A stretch of DNA of 64,000 nt from Plectosphaerella cucumerina. Lineage: Eukaryota > Ascomycota > Sordariomycetes > Glomerellales > Plectosphaerellaceae. A program made the translations under genes and the position numbers. Shown here in pieces: positions 22,203 through 33,059 of the stretch. The DNA lies in contig JAGPXD010000003.1 of NCBI GenBank assembly GCA_020746995.1, positions 5,952,001 through 6,016,000 on the forward strand. Reading direction: 5' to 3'. How positions within the stretch are numbered: position 1 is the first letter of the stretch; each line of letters starts with the position of its first letter. Below the pieces are notes generated by a model that saw only the letters and a program-made list of their open reading frames with translations, searched no databases and was not told where the DNA came from.

Positions 22203-23253
22203 ATGGTTTGCACTGCATCTTTCGGCCAGGCGATCGTCGCCTTCCTTGCCCTCAATGGCATGGTCGTGGCCCAGAACCAGGTCGAGCAGGTTGAGGCCAG
22301 GCAGCTGGATGCTATCGCGGGACTTCTCGGTGGTGCCGCAGGCGGCAAGGCCGGAGGAGCTGCGGGAGGCGCGCTTGGCGGTATCCTCGGCGGCGCTGCG
22401 GGCGGCCAGGGCAAGGGTACGTCTTGTGCAATTACCATGGGCCGCACGAACAATGCTGACAGACGACAGGTGGTGCCGCCGCTGGTGGAAAGGCCGGAGG
22501 CGCGGCGGGAGGTGCCCTAGGCGGCCTCCTCGGCGGTGCTGCAGGTGGCAAGGCCGGAGGTGAGTGCTCCTGACGAACCCCGCGCGTCGCATGATGCTGA
22601 CTTCAGACTTAGGCGCTGGTGGTGCTCTTGGTGGACTCCTGGGCAAGGCTGGTGGTGCCGGAAAGAAGGCTGCTGGCGGTGCTGGTAAGAAGGCCGCTGG
22701 CGCTGGAAAGAAGGCTGCCGGTGCGGGCAAGAAGGCCGCCGGCGCTGGCAAGAATGCTGCCGGCGGCGCTGGAAAGAATGCCGCCGGTGGTGCCAAGAAG
22801 GCCGCCGGCAACGGCAAGGGTGCTGCTGGTGCCGGTGGCGCCGCAGCAACCACGCCGCCCGCGGGTGGCGCTACTCCTGCGCCCGATGCCGCTGCCGGTG
22901 CCGGCAACGGAACCGTTGCGGCGCCTCCCGCCAAGGGCAAGGCTGGTGGTGCCAAGGGCAAGGCCGACGCTGGCAACGGCGCCGACGGTGCTGCCGGCAA
23001 GGGCAAGGCCGAGGCTGGCAAGGGCAAGGCCAACGACGGCGCCGCGGGCAAGGGCAAGGACGCTGCCGATGCGGGCAAGAAGGGCAAGGATGCCGCGGCT
23101 GGCACTGGCGCCGCCGCCCCTGGCGAGGCCGCTGCGACGCCCACTCCCGATGCCAGCGCCGGTGCTGGTGCTGGTGCCGGTGGCGACGCTGGCAACGCTC
23201 GGCGCCACGTCAAGGACATCAAGCGCCGCGACATCCTGACAACGCTGTACTAG
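22203..23253 (+). CDS. Secreted Gly/Ala/Lys-rich repeat protein
   Basis: The product is 314 aa from three exons (introns 22417-22469 and 22560-22612). I recognise no family. Residues 1-24 form a signal peptide ending MVVAQ, followed by a possible propeptide site (VEARQ). The next 80 residues are glycine-zipper-like repeats of the form GGKAGGAAGGALGGLLGGAA. Then come about seven units of G(A)GKKAA/GKNAA, and after a Thr/Pro linker a series of KGKA/GKGK units. The C-terminus is NARRHVKDIKRRDILTTLY, with two dibasic Kex2-type sites. There are very few acidic or aromatic residues and one Cys, in the signal peptide. It is highly cationic once secreted, so it may bind cell wall, nucleic acid or membranes; this is inference. 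Both introns are phase 1 around a 90-nt repeat exon. Acceptor 22606 would add two residues. Confidence 0.8.
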
Positions 23254-25505
23254 GCGTCAGGGAAGAGGTAATGGCGGTAGGGCAAGCCCCTCCGGGACAT
23301 ATGACGACGATGAACGGTATGGCACTGCCTTCAGCGAGTCCTGAACGGCACCTGGGAATCAGCATCTTGTTCGGCACGGTGTAAAGCCGCAATACAAGCA
23401 CAAGCACACTTGCATGCAATGAGAGTATCCAAACGTGATATGCCTGCAAATGTGATGTCTTGTCTGCGTTCGGTGACAAGAACCGGTGGATGTGTTGGCG
23501 GCAGCGGCCGTTGCTGGTGGCTGAGCGTAGGTAGGGCGTGCAGCTGTGAAACGGACGGGACACCCCAACGGGCCCCGTGGGGTATAAATGTTTCGACGCG
23601 GGTGGTGTGTGGGTGTTGAGAAGTGGCGGATAGTGGTCTGTGATCGGTCGAGCAGCATACTCAGTAGGGCGACGAATGCCTTTACCCAAGGGTGCCCTGG
23701 CCCTGTAACGGAGGAGCTTGCAAGCGGCGCATCCACAAGCCGCAGGCTCTTCCTTGACTTTGAATCGTTCTTGCTACGGCCCAAAATAGACCTCTCGACG
23801 TCGTCCACCACCCTGATGGGAGTCCGAAGGAGGAAATGGGAAGCAAGCCTCGAGACGTCATGGGCGGTCATTGAGCGCCACTACCAAAGAAGGGAGAGGC
23901 GTGTCTGTTGGTGAGGGGCTCTGCTCGGCACAAGTTGCCCGACCGAATGCTTGTTTCCCTCTCACTCGGCAGCCGTTCGATCTGTGATCAAGTGATTGTT
24001 GCATCTGCAGTCGTGGTAATAGTCTCTTTCCAGCTGGGGGTTCTGGGCTGTCCAGCAATGCTTGGCGTCATTTGGTAGCAAATCTTCCAGCTTGCTCAAA
24101 TGCCTTGGCCGACAAGCGTTTCGTTCGCGGCGGTGGATCGTTGGTGGTGGTGGTGGTGAACTCGAGGCAAGGCCCGTGATGGGATGTCAAGCCGACATCG
24201 GCGAGACGCAAGTTGGTTCGACGGCCAACCATCGTCATGACAGGTCAACGAACAGGGTCCGGGGGCAAAAAGGCACTAGACAGGTCGAGCTCGGGCACCG
24301 GCGCAAGGTGCGCGGCAGAGCGACAAAGTTGGTGGTCGTCTCTCGGTGGTTATGGTCAACAATAGCCGGGTGACAAACAAGCCGCAGGTGCAGGAACCGT
24401 GGCTTGGCGTCCGGGAGCGATGACGGGCCGACATCTACGGGCCCCAGAAGCCGTAGACCCTGAGCCGGCACGCTCGGCTGGTGATGCGAGATGGGGCGAG
24501 AGCTGAGCTCAGCCTAGGGCAGGGAGAGCCGAGTCAGTCAGGGAGGGCCACGACGCCAACGAGAGAGAGGGCCCAAGGGATGATGGTTGTGTCGAAAAGT
24601 CCATTGGCGGGGCGCGTCGGGCGCACGCGTCTCCCAGAAGAGAAGCTGTGCCGTGGTGTGCCGTGGTGATCCATGGTGGTGGTGCTCGTAACTCCGTCGG
24701 ACGATGTCGAAGCGAGGTCAGTGCCGTTGGGCGAAGGAGAAAAATGAGGACCTGGAGGATCTTTGGCGCCCGGTTGCGAGGTGGAAGGTGCGTTCTTTTC
24801 CACGGGTCGCAGCGGACTGGCTGTGGTTAAGCGAAAAGCGGGGCGATCATCTGATAAGATGGATCTGATTAGCAGCTCGGAGGCCTTGAGTAAAATTGAA
24901 GCAAGCCACCAACCGCCCCAGAACACCACCAAACCACCACCACGCATCTTCTATTTGCCCGCCTCCTCCGAAAGCCGGCATCGACCGCCTCCACCCCCCG
25001 TCAAGTCTCTGCAGGCCAAGAGAGCTCTCCCGCCCCGATGGACGCATGAACGAACGACAAACGGCATTCGTTGGATGCATCCCGTTGACCAAGAAGGCCA
25101 CCCCCAAAACAGGCCACCATTCATCCGCGCCACTGTTCACCTGCGGCACAACCACGCTCGCGATGAACCCCTGTCGCCAGCCGAATCTGGCCGAGCGCTA
25201 GACTCGTCCAGGCAACACGAGCACCCCGCTGTGGCACTTCCCCCCTTCTACCGCCCCTGATGCGCAGCATGTGAGCGCGCCCTTGTCGGGGCCCGGCAGG
25301 GCAGGCACCCAAAAAGACGGCAGGCGAAAATCTCGACCTACCTAGTACTTGTACGCGGACGGGCCCGCGGCCAGACTCCGCTCCCCGGCCGAGGCACGGC
25401 ATATATTACCTCGACTGGCCGCCCACCCCCCTCGTCTTCGGATGCTGCCGCTGCCCCTCGATCGTCCACGTCCACGTCCATCGCACCCCCCGACGACGCG
25501 ACGCC
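23254..25505. other. 2.3-kb promoter-side spacer of the siderophore transporter
   Basis: No convincing gene was seen here. An open frame at 24763-25260 plus has no domain and ends before the transporter. A perfect iron-GATA site sits at 24849-24857. A CA/ACC-rich stretch follows near 24920-24960, and a pyrimidine-rich leader runs to the transporter ATG. Confidence 0.55.
24849..24857 (+). promoter_or_regulatory. Iron-responsive GATA factor site (SreA/SRE type)
   Basis: ATCTGATAA is an exact match to the ATCWGATAA consensus bound by the iron-sensing GATA repressors SreA, SRE and Urbs1 in ascomycetes and basidiomycetes. It lies 650 bp upstream of the siderophore-iron transporter, a textbook target class of these repressors. 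A second degenerate copy, ATCTGATTA, follows at 24861-24869. Confidence 0.6.
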
Positions 25506-27323
25506 ATGGCTACCCCGGCCCCCATCATCGACGACAAGTTCGTGCCAGACGACCGGTCCGCCGCCGACGACAAGAGCGGGCCGGCCGTTGACGCCAAGCC
25601 ACAACCGCTCAACATGGAGGAGGAATTCAGCAAGGACGCCCAGTTTGGTGTGCAGAGAGTCGAGGCGACGGCCATGGTTTGGTCAAAGGCGCACCTCATC
25701 ACTGCCTATGTCATGTGAGTTTGCCGCCCTTCAACGGATGAAAGCACCAAGACGCCAGGCTGACTTGTGGCCTCCAGCATCTGGTTCATCTACGTCGTCA
25801 TCTCCCTCCAGGAGGTCATCGTCCGCACCTACTCGCCCTTCGTCACCTCGACTTTTTCCAAGCACTCGCTCACGGCTGTCGTCGGCATCATCTCGAGCAT
25901 CGTCTCGGGCATGTCCAAGCTGCCCCTCGCCAAGCTGCTCGACACCTGGGGTCGTCCCCAGGGCCTCGCCCTGACCCTCTTCGTCTGGGTCGTCGGCATC
26001 GTCATGATGGCCTGCTGCCGCAACGTCGAGACCTATTGCGCCGCCAATGTCTTTTCCACAGTCGGCGCCCAGGGCACCAGCTACTGCCTGACTGTCTTCG
26101 TCTCCGACACCACTACCCTGCGCAACCGTTCCCTCATGCTCGCCCTTGCTACCACACCTTACATCTTCACCACCTGGAGCGCCGGCCCGATCGCCAACAA
26201 GATCCTTCGCGGACCCGGCTGGCGCTGGGGCTTCGGCATGTGGGCCATCATCACCCCCTTTGTCGTGATGCCCCTCGTCCTGCTCTTCCTGTGGAATCAG
26301 CGCAAGGCCGAGAAGCAGGGCCTGCTGAAGAACCAGAGCTCCATGCGCAACATCACCCCTCGCAAGGTCCTGCAGTACGCCATCGACGTCGACCTACTCG
26401 GCATCTTCCTCCTTGCCGGCGGCATGGCCCTCTTCCTGCTGCCCTTCAGCATCTACTCATACCAGGCCCTGCGATTCCGCAGCCCCATGATTATCTGCAT
26501 GATCGTCTTCGGCATCGTCCTCGTCGCCACGTTCGTCCTCTGGGAAAAGTTCTTCGCTCCCGTCACCTTCATCCCCTTCCGCCTGCTGCGCGACCGCACG
26601 GTCTTCTTCGGTGGCATCATGTTCACCTTTGTCTTCTTCTGCTCCGCCGTTTGGGGTAGCTACTTCACCTCCATGCTGCTCGTTGCCTACAACCAGGGCG
26701 TCGACCGCACCACCTGGATCTCAAACATCTACCGCACCGGCTCCTGCTTCTTCGCCATCCCCATGGCTTACTTCATCCGCTGGACCGGCCGCTTCAAGCC
26801 TCTCGCCCTCTACTTCCTGCTGCCCCTCATGATGCTCGGCGTCTCCCTGATGATCCCCTTCCGCCACCCGGACGCAGACATTGGCCTTGTTGTCATGACC
26901 CAGATCTTCGTCGCCTTCGCCGGCGGACCCATCGTCCTGTGCGGTGAGATGGCCATGATGGCCCCCTCGGATCACCAGCACATCGCCGTCATCATCGCCA
27001 TCCTCGACCTCTTCGGCAGCGTCGGCACCGCTCTCGGCTCCACCATCGCCGCCGCCATCTGGACGGGAACCTTCCGCGACGCCATCATCCGCCACGCGCC
27101 CCCAACCCTCAGGGTCGACCTGGTCTACAACAACATGTACTCGCAGCTCGCCAACCGCTGGGGCACCCCCGAGCGCCGCGCCATCGCCCTGGCTTACGCC
27201 GATTCGCAGCGCTACATGCTCATCACCAGCGCCTGCATCCTCGTGCCCGCCTTTGTTGCCGTCGCCCTGTGGCGCAACATCGACCTCCGCACCATCAAGC
27301 AGACTCGCGGAAGGGTTATTTAG
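25506..27323 (+). CDS. Siderophore-iron transporter (MFS, SIT/ARN family)
   Basis: The product is 584 aa from two exons (intron 25715-25777, phase 2). After an acidic N-terminal tail, the order and motifs are those of fungal siderophore importers of about 14 membrane segments. These include FGVQRVEATAMVWSKAHLI, WFIYVVISLQEVIVRTYSPF, KLPLAKLLDTWGRPQG, SDTTTLRNRSLMLALATTPY and a late SYFTSMLLVAYNQGVDRTTW. Such proteins (Sit1/Arn, MirB) import ferric-siderophore complexes by proton symport at the plasma membrane. The specific siderophore cannot be told. The SreA-type GATA site upstream fits iron repression. No siderophore synthetase lies in this window, so it may serve scavenged or remotely encoded siderophores. 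The start ATG at 25506 lies in a good context (GCCATGG). The gene ends 89 nt from the convergent malic enzyme. Confidence 0.93.
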
Positions 27324-27412
27324 AGGAAGAACATATGCTTGCAGAAATACTCGTAGACATTTATACTCGCACTTGAAGCAAAAGATAGCATAATCTCTAA
27401 TGCAGAATGAAA

Positions 27413-29240
27413 TCATACCGCCTTGAGTGGTCGGTATTGGGGCTCCCACATCTGCTCGCGAATCCACTCGTCGAGCTCGTCCTCGCTCCTTGGGATGTCC
27501 TTCTCCGTCGCCACGCCTTCGTCAACGGCAGCGCGGATCACGTTCCGTGCCACTCGCACGCTCACGTCCCGTACGACGTCGACGCCCGGCAAGAGAGGCG
27601 CCCGTGGGTCTTCGAGGGCAGGGCTCATGGCCGCCACGCCCTCGACCGCCGCCACCAGCATCTTGTCCGTGACCAGCTTTGCGCGGCACAGCACCGCACC
27701 CAGTCCGATACCCGGAAAGACGACCGAGTTGTTGCACTCGGCGACCTCGATCTCTATCTCTTCGCCGTCTTCGCCCCATGGCCCTCTCACCGGCCCGAAC
27801 GGAGATCCCGTCGCCACGAGCGCTTTCCCGTCCGTCCAATGTAGCAGGTCCTTCGGCACCGCCTCGTGCAGCCTCGTGGGGTTCGATAGTGGCAAGATGA
27901 TGGGCCTCTTGACGCCATCCGCCACTGCCTGTACAATCTCCTTGGTGAACGACCCTGGGACTGTCGAGGTTCCCACCAGCACGTTGGGCTTGACCTCCCG
28001 CACGACGCCGAGCAGCGAAGTGTCCTTGCCATCCCACTCGGCCGCGTCCCTTACGAACCCTTTCTGTCCCTGATCTGCGCTGGTTTTTGTCGTCAGCAGG
28101 CCGGGCCTGTCGATGAGCCAGATCTGCTTCGCCGCCTCATCCTTGGAAATCCCTCGCTCGGCGGCGATCGCATCGCGCACCTGATCGGCGATGCCGACGC
28201 CTGCCGTTCCTGCGCCAAACACGACCATACGCATATCTGACAGGCCCTCGCCGGCAACATGCAGACCAGCCGTGATGGCCGCCAGGGTCACGCATCCGGT
28301 GCCCTGCACGTCGTCGTTGAAGCAAGGGATGCTGGGCCGGTAACGATCGAGGATGCGGCGGGCGTTGTCGAGGCCAAAGTCCTCAAAGTGGATGTATGCG
28401 CGCGGGAAGAGCCGGCGCGCCGTCTTCACGAAGGTGTCGACAAAGTGGTCGTAGCGCTCACCCTTGGCCCGCTGCTGACGCAAGCCCAGGTACAGTTCGT
28501 CATCGAGGTGATCCTTATTGTTGGTGCCGCAGTCGAGCACCACGGGAAGTGTGCGGCCGGGATGGACACCAGCGCATACAGTGGTGAGTACGAGCTTGGC
28601 CACCGAGATGAGGATGCCACCGACGCCCTGGTCGCCGATACCAAGGATCTCCTCGCCGTCTACCTTGGGTTAGAGAAATTCAATTCAGGGGTCGGGGGCA
28701 GAAGTCCGCTTGCCAGTCACGACAATGTAGTCAATGTCCTCGGGACGACCGCACTGCCCGAGATCGTGCTCGATACGGTCGACGTCATTAATGTTGAGGA
28801 AGCAGCCCTCTGGTCTCCGGAACAGCCGCGAGTAGTTCTGAATGGCCTCGCCCTCCGTCGGCGTGTAGACCACACTGAAAACCTCGGACAGATGGTCGAG
28901 CAGTAGCTGCGAATTGTCAGAACATGGCCGACTCCAAGAAATGCAAGACAGCACGTACTTTGTAATAGAGCACCTCGTTCTGCTCCTTCATCGACGTCAG
29001 AAACGTGTTTCGCGCGAGGTCGTCGGGCCGGCTGAGGTATTGATGCCAGGCCCGCTTGGCCTGCTGCTCGAGGGTGTGCACCGCGGCCGGCAGGAGGCCA
29101 GTGAGGTTGAATGTGCGCCGCTCGTCAGGCGGGAACGAGGTGCCCTTGTTGAAGACAGGGTCGTTGAGCAGCTCAGCTCCAGAGAGCTGACACTCGATGG
29201 GGCCTGATGTGCTCAGTGGGAGATGAGAGAATTTGGGCAT
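27413..29240 (-). CDS. NAD(P)-dependent malic enzyme
   Basis: The product is 573 aa from three exons (introns 28907-28958 and 28660-28713). It decarboxylates malate to pyruvate and CO2 with reduction of NAD(P). Visible motifs are YTPTEGEAIQNYSRLFRRPEG and IVVTDGEEILGIGDQGVGG at the substrate site. The general-acid lysine lies in ISVAKLVL, the metal site in FEDFGLDNARRIL with CFNDDVQGTG, the Rossmann loop in VVFGAGTAGVGIAD, and PLSNPTRLHEAVP comes late. The length matches the family. The N-terminus (MPKFSHLPLSTSGPIEC) is not an obvious mitochondrial presequence, so location is uncertain. Intron 2 needs a GC donor (G|GCAAGC): the frame through the invariant TDGE motif cannot be restored with any GT donor nearby. 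The neighbouring transporter is functionally unrelated. Confidence 0.95.
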
Positions 29241-30572
29241 CTTTGCGACGGCTTGGCACTCGGTGATGGGGACGGATCTGTGATTTCTTGGCTCAAGGGG
29301 GGAATGGTAACCCAAGCTCAGGTCTTGGAAATGGCTCGATTTTGTATGATCGGCGCCGTCCCGTTCAGCGGCTGTTCAGATGCACCCCGCGGCCAAGTTC
29401 CCTGATTCCAACGGGGCGCCGTCGTGCTCCAGTCAGCGCCGGATGAAGCATTGCATCGCTGTCAGTGACGCCATCGCCCGACTTGGCCCAGAATGGTGGC
29501 ACCTTGCATGGCCGCTAACAGCTGTCGGCGGCATTGCAATTAGGTGAAGCTTCACTTCTCTCCGGCCGGCCCGGCCCTATCGGCTTGCCGTTGCCGTTGC
29601 CATCATAAATCAGTATGATTTGGCGTAGTTCCACAGTGGCTCATAGTAGTAGCGTTATTTCGGCAAGAGAGACCATAGCACAGGCTCGTTAATGCTGGAG
29701 CGGACATGTGGAAGCAGAGACGATATCCCGTCTCCAAGTCATTGAACTTGCTTCGGCGAGAGCTTGACCAACTTCGCGACGAGCTTGCTGAGCTTTAGGG
29801 CGGCAATACGACGCCGAACGCGCGGAAAGCGCCATATCACTTCACAGGATGGAGATGTGGGAGCGCTTGGAGCCTCGCCCGCGTAGGATCCCGCCCGGCA
29901 GAACCGGACAAGAAGACGGGCGCGGACTATGATGGTCCTGGTATCGCTCTGGCAGCGACGGGCTTCCCGCCGAGACGGGAAGCCCGTTGAGCAAATTCGC
30001 ATCCTCCTCCCAGGCGCGACGCAAAACGCGACGCAGAAGGGAAGGCCTCCATCGGAGACTCGCGGTGGTGGCACGGGGGCCGTCGAGTGGCTGCTGGCTC
30101 TGCTGCGGATGCAAGGGAAGGCTTTCGATCGCGACAGTCACGAATACGACTGCGCGAGGCCTCACTTGAGACGATCGATGCTTGCCTGGCTTGGCTTCAA
30201 GTTATGGTTTGAAGGTGAAGGTGTAGAGGGTGAAGAAAGAGGCAGACTTTTTAGGGAGGAGAAAGAGCACCAGTGTGAGATCCACCAATGATGACTAATG
30301 ACTAAGCAGAGCACCTTGGCATCTGGCATCTCGATATTGATCTCGTTCAGACGGCCAGAATAATGACATTCCTTCATACCCAGTTGCGTATCTCTTTTCT
30401 CCCTCTCTGAAGCGAGGTCGTTGAATTTGAAGGACTTTCCGTCAATAGTAGCATGCGTAGTAGATGAAACGCGATTACCATCACATCAAGTACTGAACCC
30501 GGGAAACGAGCACCTGGAACGCCAACTCCAACGGCAAACCCCGGATCATCCATCTACGAGTAGACCCCTTGC
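29241..30572. other. Intergenic region upstream of malic enzyme
   Basis: This 1.3-kb spacer lies between the Mtc1-like gene and the malic enzyme, both on the minus strand. It includes the perfect hairpin at 29958-29987. Small ORFs around it (for example 29929-30291 plus) have no family resemblance. Nothing else was recognised. Confidence 0.5.
29958..29987. repeat. Perfect 12-bp inverted repeat with 6-nt loop
   Basis: ACGGGCTTCCCG, then the loop CCGAGA, then CGGGAAGCCCGT. The stem can be extended by a G-T and a C-G pair to 14 pairs. It is the strongest hairpin noticed in the window. It is intergenic, about 0.7 kb upstream of the malic enzyme start. Its function is unknown. Confidence 0.75.
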
Positions 30573-32149
30573 TCAGATCAGGCCAGCCCTAGCGGCCTCT
30601 CCTGCGTTGTCCTGGACAACCTCCTCAACGCGCCGCTTGCCCCTCCCGATGCCGCCATCACTGACGCCCATGCGACGTGAGACGTACCGCTGAGCGACAA
30701 CACCGATGGCGAGCCCAAGCGTCTCCTCAATCCACTCAGCAGCCCACTCGCGCGGGTCGACGCCGCCGTTGTCGATGATCTCCTGGATCTCGTCGGGGAT
30801 CGACGCAGGCTGGTGCTGCGAGGGCTCGTCGGCGCTGACGGGCGTCAGGGGGTTGGAGGCGTCAAGCCAGCGCACCCACTGGGCCGGGATAGACTGACTG
30901 ACGGCCGAGTACTCGATCTCGTGGACGGGATCGAGGACGAGGATGGCAAAGCACACGAGCTCATCAGCCGGGCCATCGGCCTCGGCCTCCTTGTCCGCGG
31001 CGGCGGCGCGAACAAAGAGGCCCTTGTCGGCGTCGACCGTGATGGCCTGGACAGCGAGGAAGAGGTCAGAGCTACGCACGGGGTTGGATTCGCTCAGCGA
31101 CTCGGTGGCGCGGATCTTTGCCTCGCCGATGCCGCCGTGGGCAGCAAAGTATTCGTCGGCATAGCCATCGGCGGCAGCACGGCATAGCTTCGTGCCCTCG
31201 GTCAGGCCCTTGATGAGACCGAGGTCCCGAGCAGGCTCGGTTTGGCGCCACCAGGGGCCGTCCCGCCAGCCGGACGAGGCATCAGCCGCGTGCCTGCTGG
31301 TGCTCTCCTGCCCGCGCTGGATGACCATGAGGTCCCCGCCCTCGACCTGGGCCATGACACGGGAGAAGACATCGTGGATGATCGGGTCGAGCGACGGGTA
31401 GCCAACCATGTCGTGGGTGATGTGGATGAGCAGGCGCTCGTGCTGGCTAATAGGGGGCGCGAGAGTGTGGAGGATGTTCGTGAAGGTAGGCAGGGCCTGC
31501 TGGCGGAGGTTGTCACCTGGAGAAGGGAAGTTAGCGAATGCCGGTACCCTGAACAGCTTGAAAAGGAGGGGTTTGTACCGAGAGCCTTGAGCCCGCCGAC
31601 GTTGCCGCGGACTTGCTCAGCCCACTTCCTGGCCTCTTCGTTCTCGCGAATCTCCTTGACAGCGGCCTCGGCTTGCTTCATGGCAGCAGAGGCGGTCGAG
31701 AAGACGCTACCCCACCACCCACCGCCCTGCTGCTGCTCGGCAGCAGGTGCAGCAGCGGCAGCAGGCTGCTTGTCGGGAACATCGGAACTGGCAGCACTCG
31801 GAGTGAAGCTGGCACGGAGGGAGTGTGCGCTGTCGGTCGACTTGCGGGGTGCTGGCTTGTCGTCGCCCGTCGGCGTGGCGAGGCGGCCGGGAGAAGCCTT
31901 GGCTGCGGCGGGGGGAGCAGCTGCGGCATCACGGACACGCGGAGTGTGCGGCCGCGAGGGCTTCTCCAGATCCTTTTCGAGTTCGGCAAGAATGTCCTGG
32001 TCGAGGGCGGCCTTGACTGGCGGCTGTTTCTTCTTGTCGGCAGCAGCGGCGGCGGCGGGCTTGGAAGGGGCGGGCTTGTCGTCGAAGCCGTCGAACAGAT
32101 CGTCAATGTCGTCGCTGGCAGGCGCAGCCTTTGTCTTCTTGGACGCCAT
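30573..32149 (-). CDS. MTC1: Mtc1-like protein (maintenance of telomere capping, DUF5427)
   Basis: The product is 504 aa from two exons (intron 31517-31578, phase 1). The N-terminus MASKKTKAAPASDDIDDLFDGFDD, seen in two parts, carries the DDLFDGFD acidic motif typical of fungal Mtc1. A low-complexity Ala/Pro linker follows. Next come QQGGGWWGSVFSTASAAMKQAEAAVKEI and RGNVGGLKALGDNLRQQALPTFTNIL, and a globular C-terminal half with PISQHERLLIHITHDMVGYPSLD. In budding yeast Mtc1 associates with ribosomes and Golgi/COPI vesicles and was named for synthetic effects with cdc13; its biochemical role is not established. The family assignment rests on the N-terminal motif, the GGWWGS box and the overall order. 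The gene is divergent from the AT-hook protein gene. Confidence 0.82.
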
Positions 32150-33059
32150 TGTGCTTTTGTTGCTGCCTGACGGTTGAGGGTAGGCGGTCAGGTGGAAGTA
32201 GGTAAATGGGTTGAAATCAGATGCTATTCTCTTCGAGTCCTCAGGCCGCCCGCTCGTGATGCTTTATGCCAGCGTGGGAGAATAGATAGGCCCCCGTTCC
32301 AGGGCAATGACAGCACCCCTGGCCTGAGAGCACTCAAGCTCCCCCCAGTCTGCGTGGCCGTGATTCGCTGGAAAGAGCCCGGCTAACCAGAATGGGGGGT
32401 TAGGTGTGGAAAATTGCGGGGCCAGGCGACCTGTGGCAGCAAAGGGGCGGGCGTGGGAGCAACCTGAGGAATGGGGACAGAATGAAACGGTACGTACCCC
32501 GGGCCGCCCCAGAGTGTGGCCGAGCCGCCAGCAACATGGACCACGCAGGTAATAGCATCAAGACACACCTTCAGAAAATTACCTGGCTGCGTCTGCCCTT
32601 TAGTACATCTCCAGCTCAACAACCATACGGCTCTTCCGTAGCCTCCTCAACTTTCAGAGCCACTTCACTTTACGCAGAAGCGGTGACCACTCATCTCGTA
32701 CTTTTCGCCCGTGGTCTTTTTTGATCCCCCCAATTTCAGTCTGCCGGTACGCATCGCCCCGTACTTGTCTTGCCCCTGGCCGCCGGTTTTGCCGCGTGTG
32801 TGGCCGGGTTTTCTCATCGTCTCATCCAAGGAGACGGCCTGGGCGACGACAACGACACTTGCTCGCTTGCAGAACCGGCTCAAGAGCACCGGGACTGACC
32901 ACTCGCAGGTCGGCTTCATCATAATCATCATCTCTTCTCCTCGTCACTGCGCTATCGCAATACTTCTCATTGACCCTTAACCCACATGGGTCTGTCGCCC
33001 GGTCGCTTAGACGACATCTCACCCAGACCACACCACAACCGCAACCTGCCGCCGCCGCC
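32150..33059. promoter_or_regulatory. Divergent promoter region, Mtc1-like / AT-hook protein
   Basis: This 910-bp region separates two head-to-head genes and must hold both promoters and leaders. The side near 33059 is pyrimidine-rich and the frame upstream of that ATG stays open to 32970, but it has no ATG and ends in an ordinary leader. No specific factor sites stand out. Confidence 0.5.

Noticed and set aside
22011..23234. 407-codon minus-strand ORF of Ala/Pro/Leu
   Set aside because: It is the antisense shadow of the Gly/Ala/Lys repeat gene. The plus strand has the signal peptide, introns and Kex2 sites.
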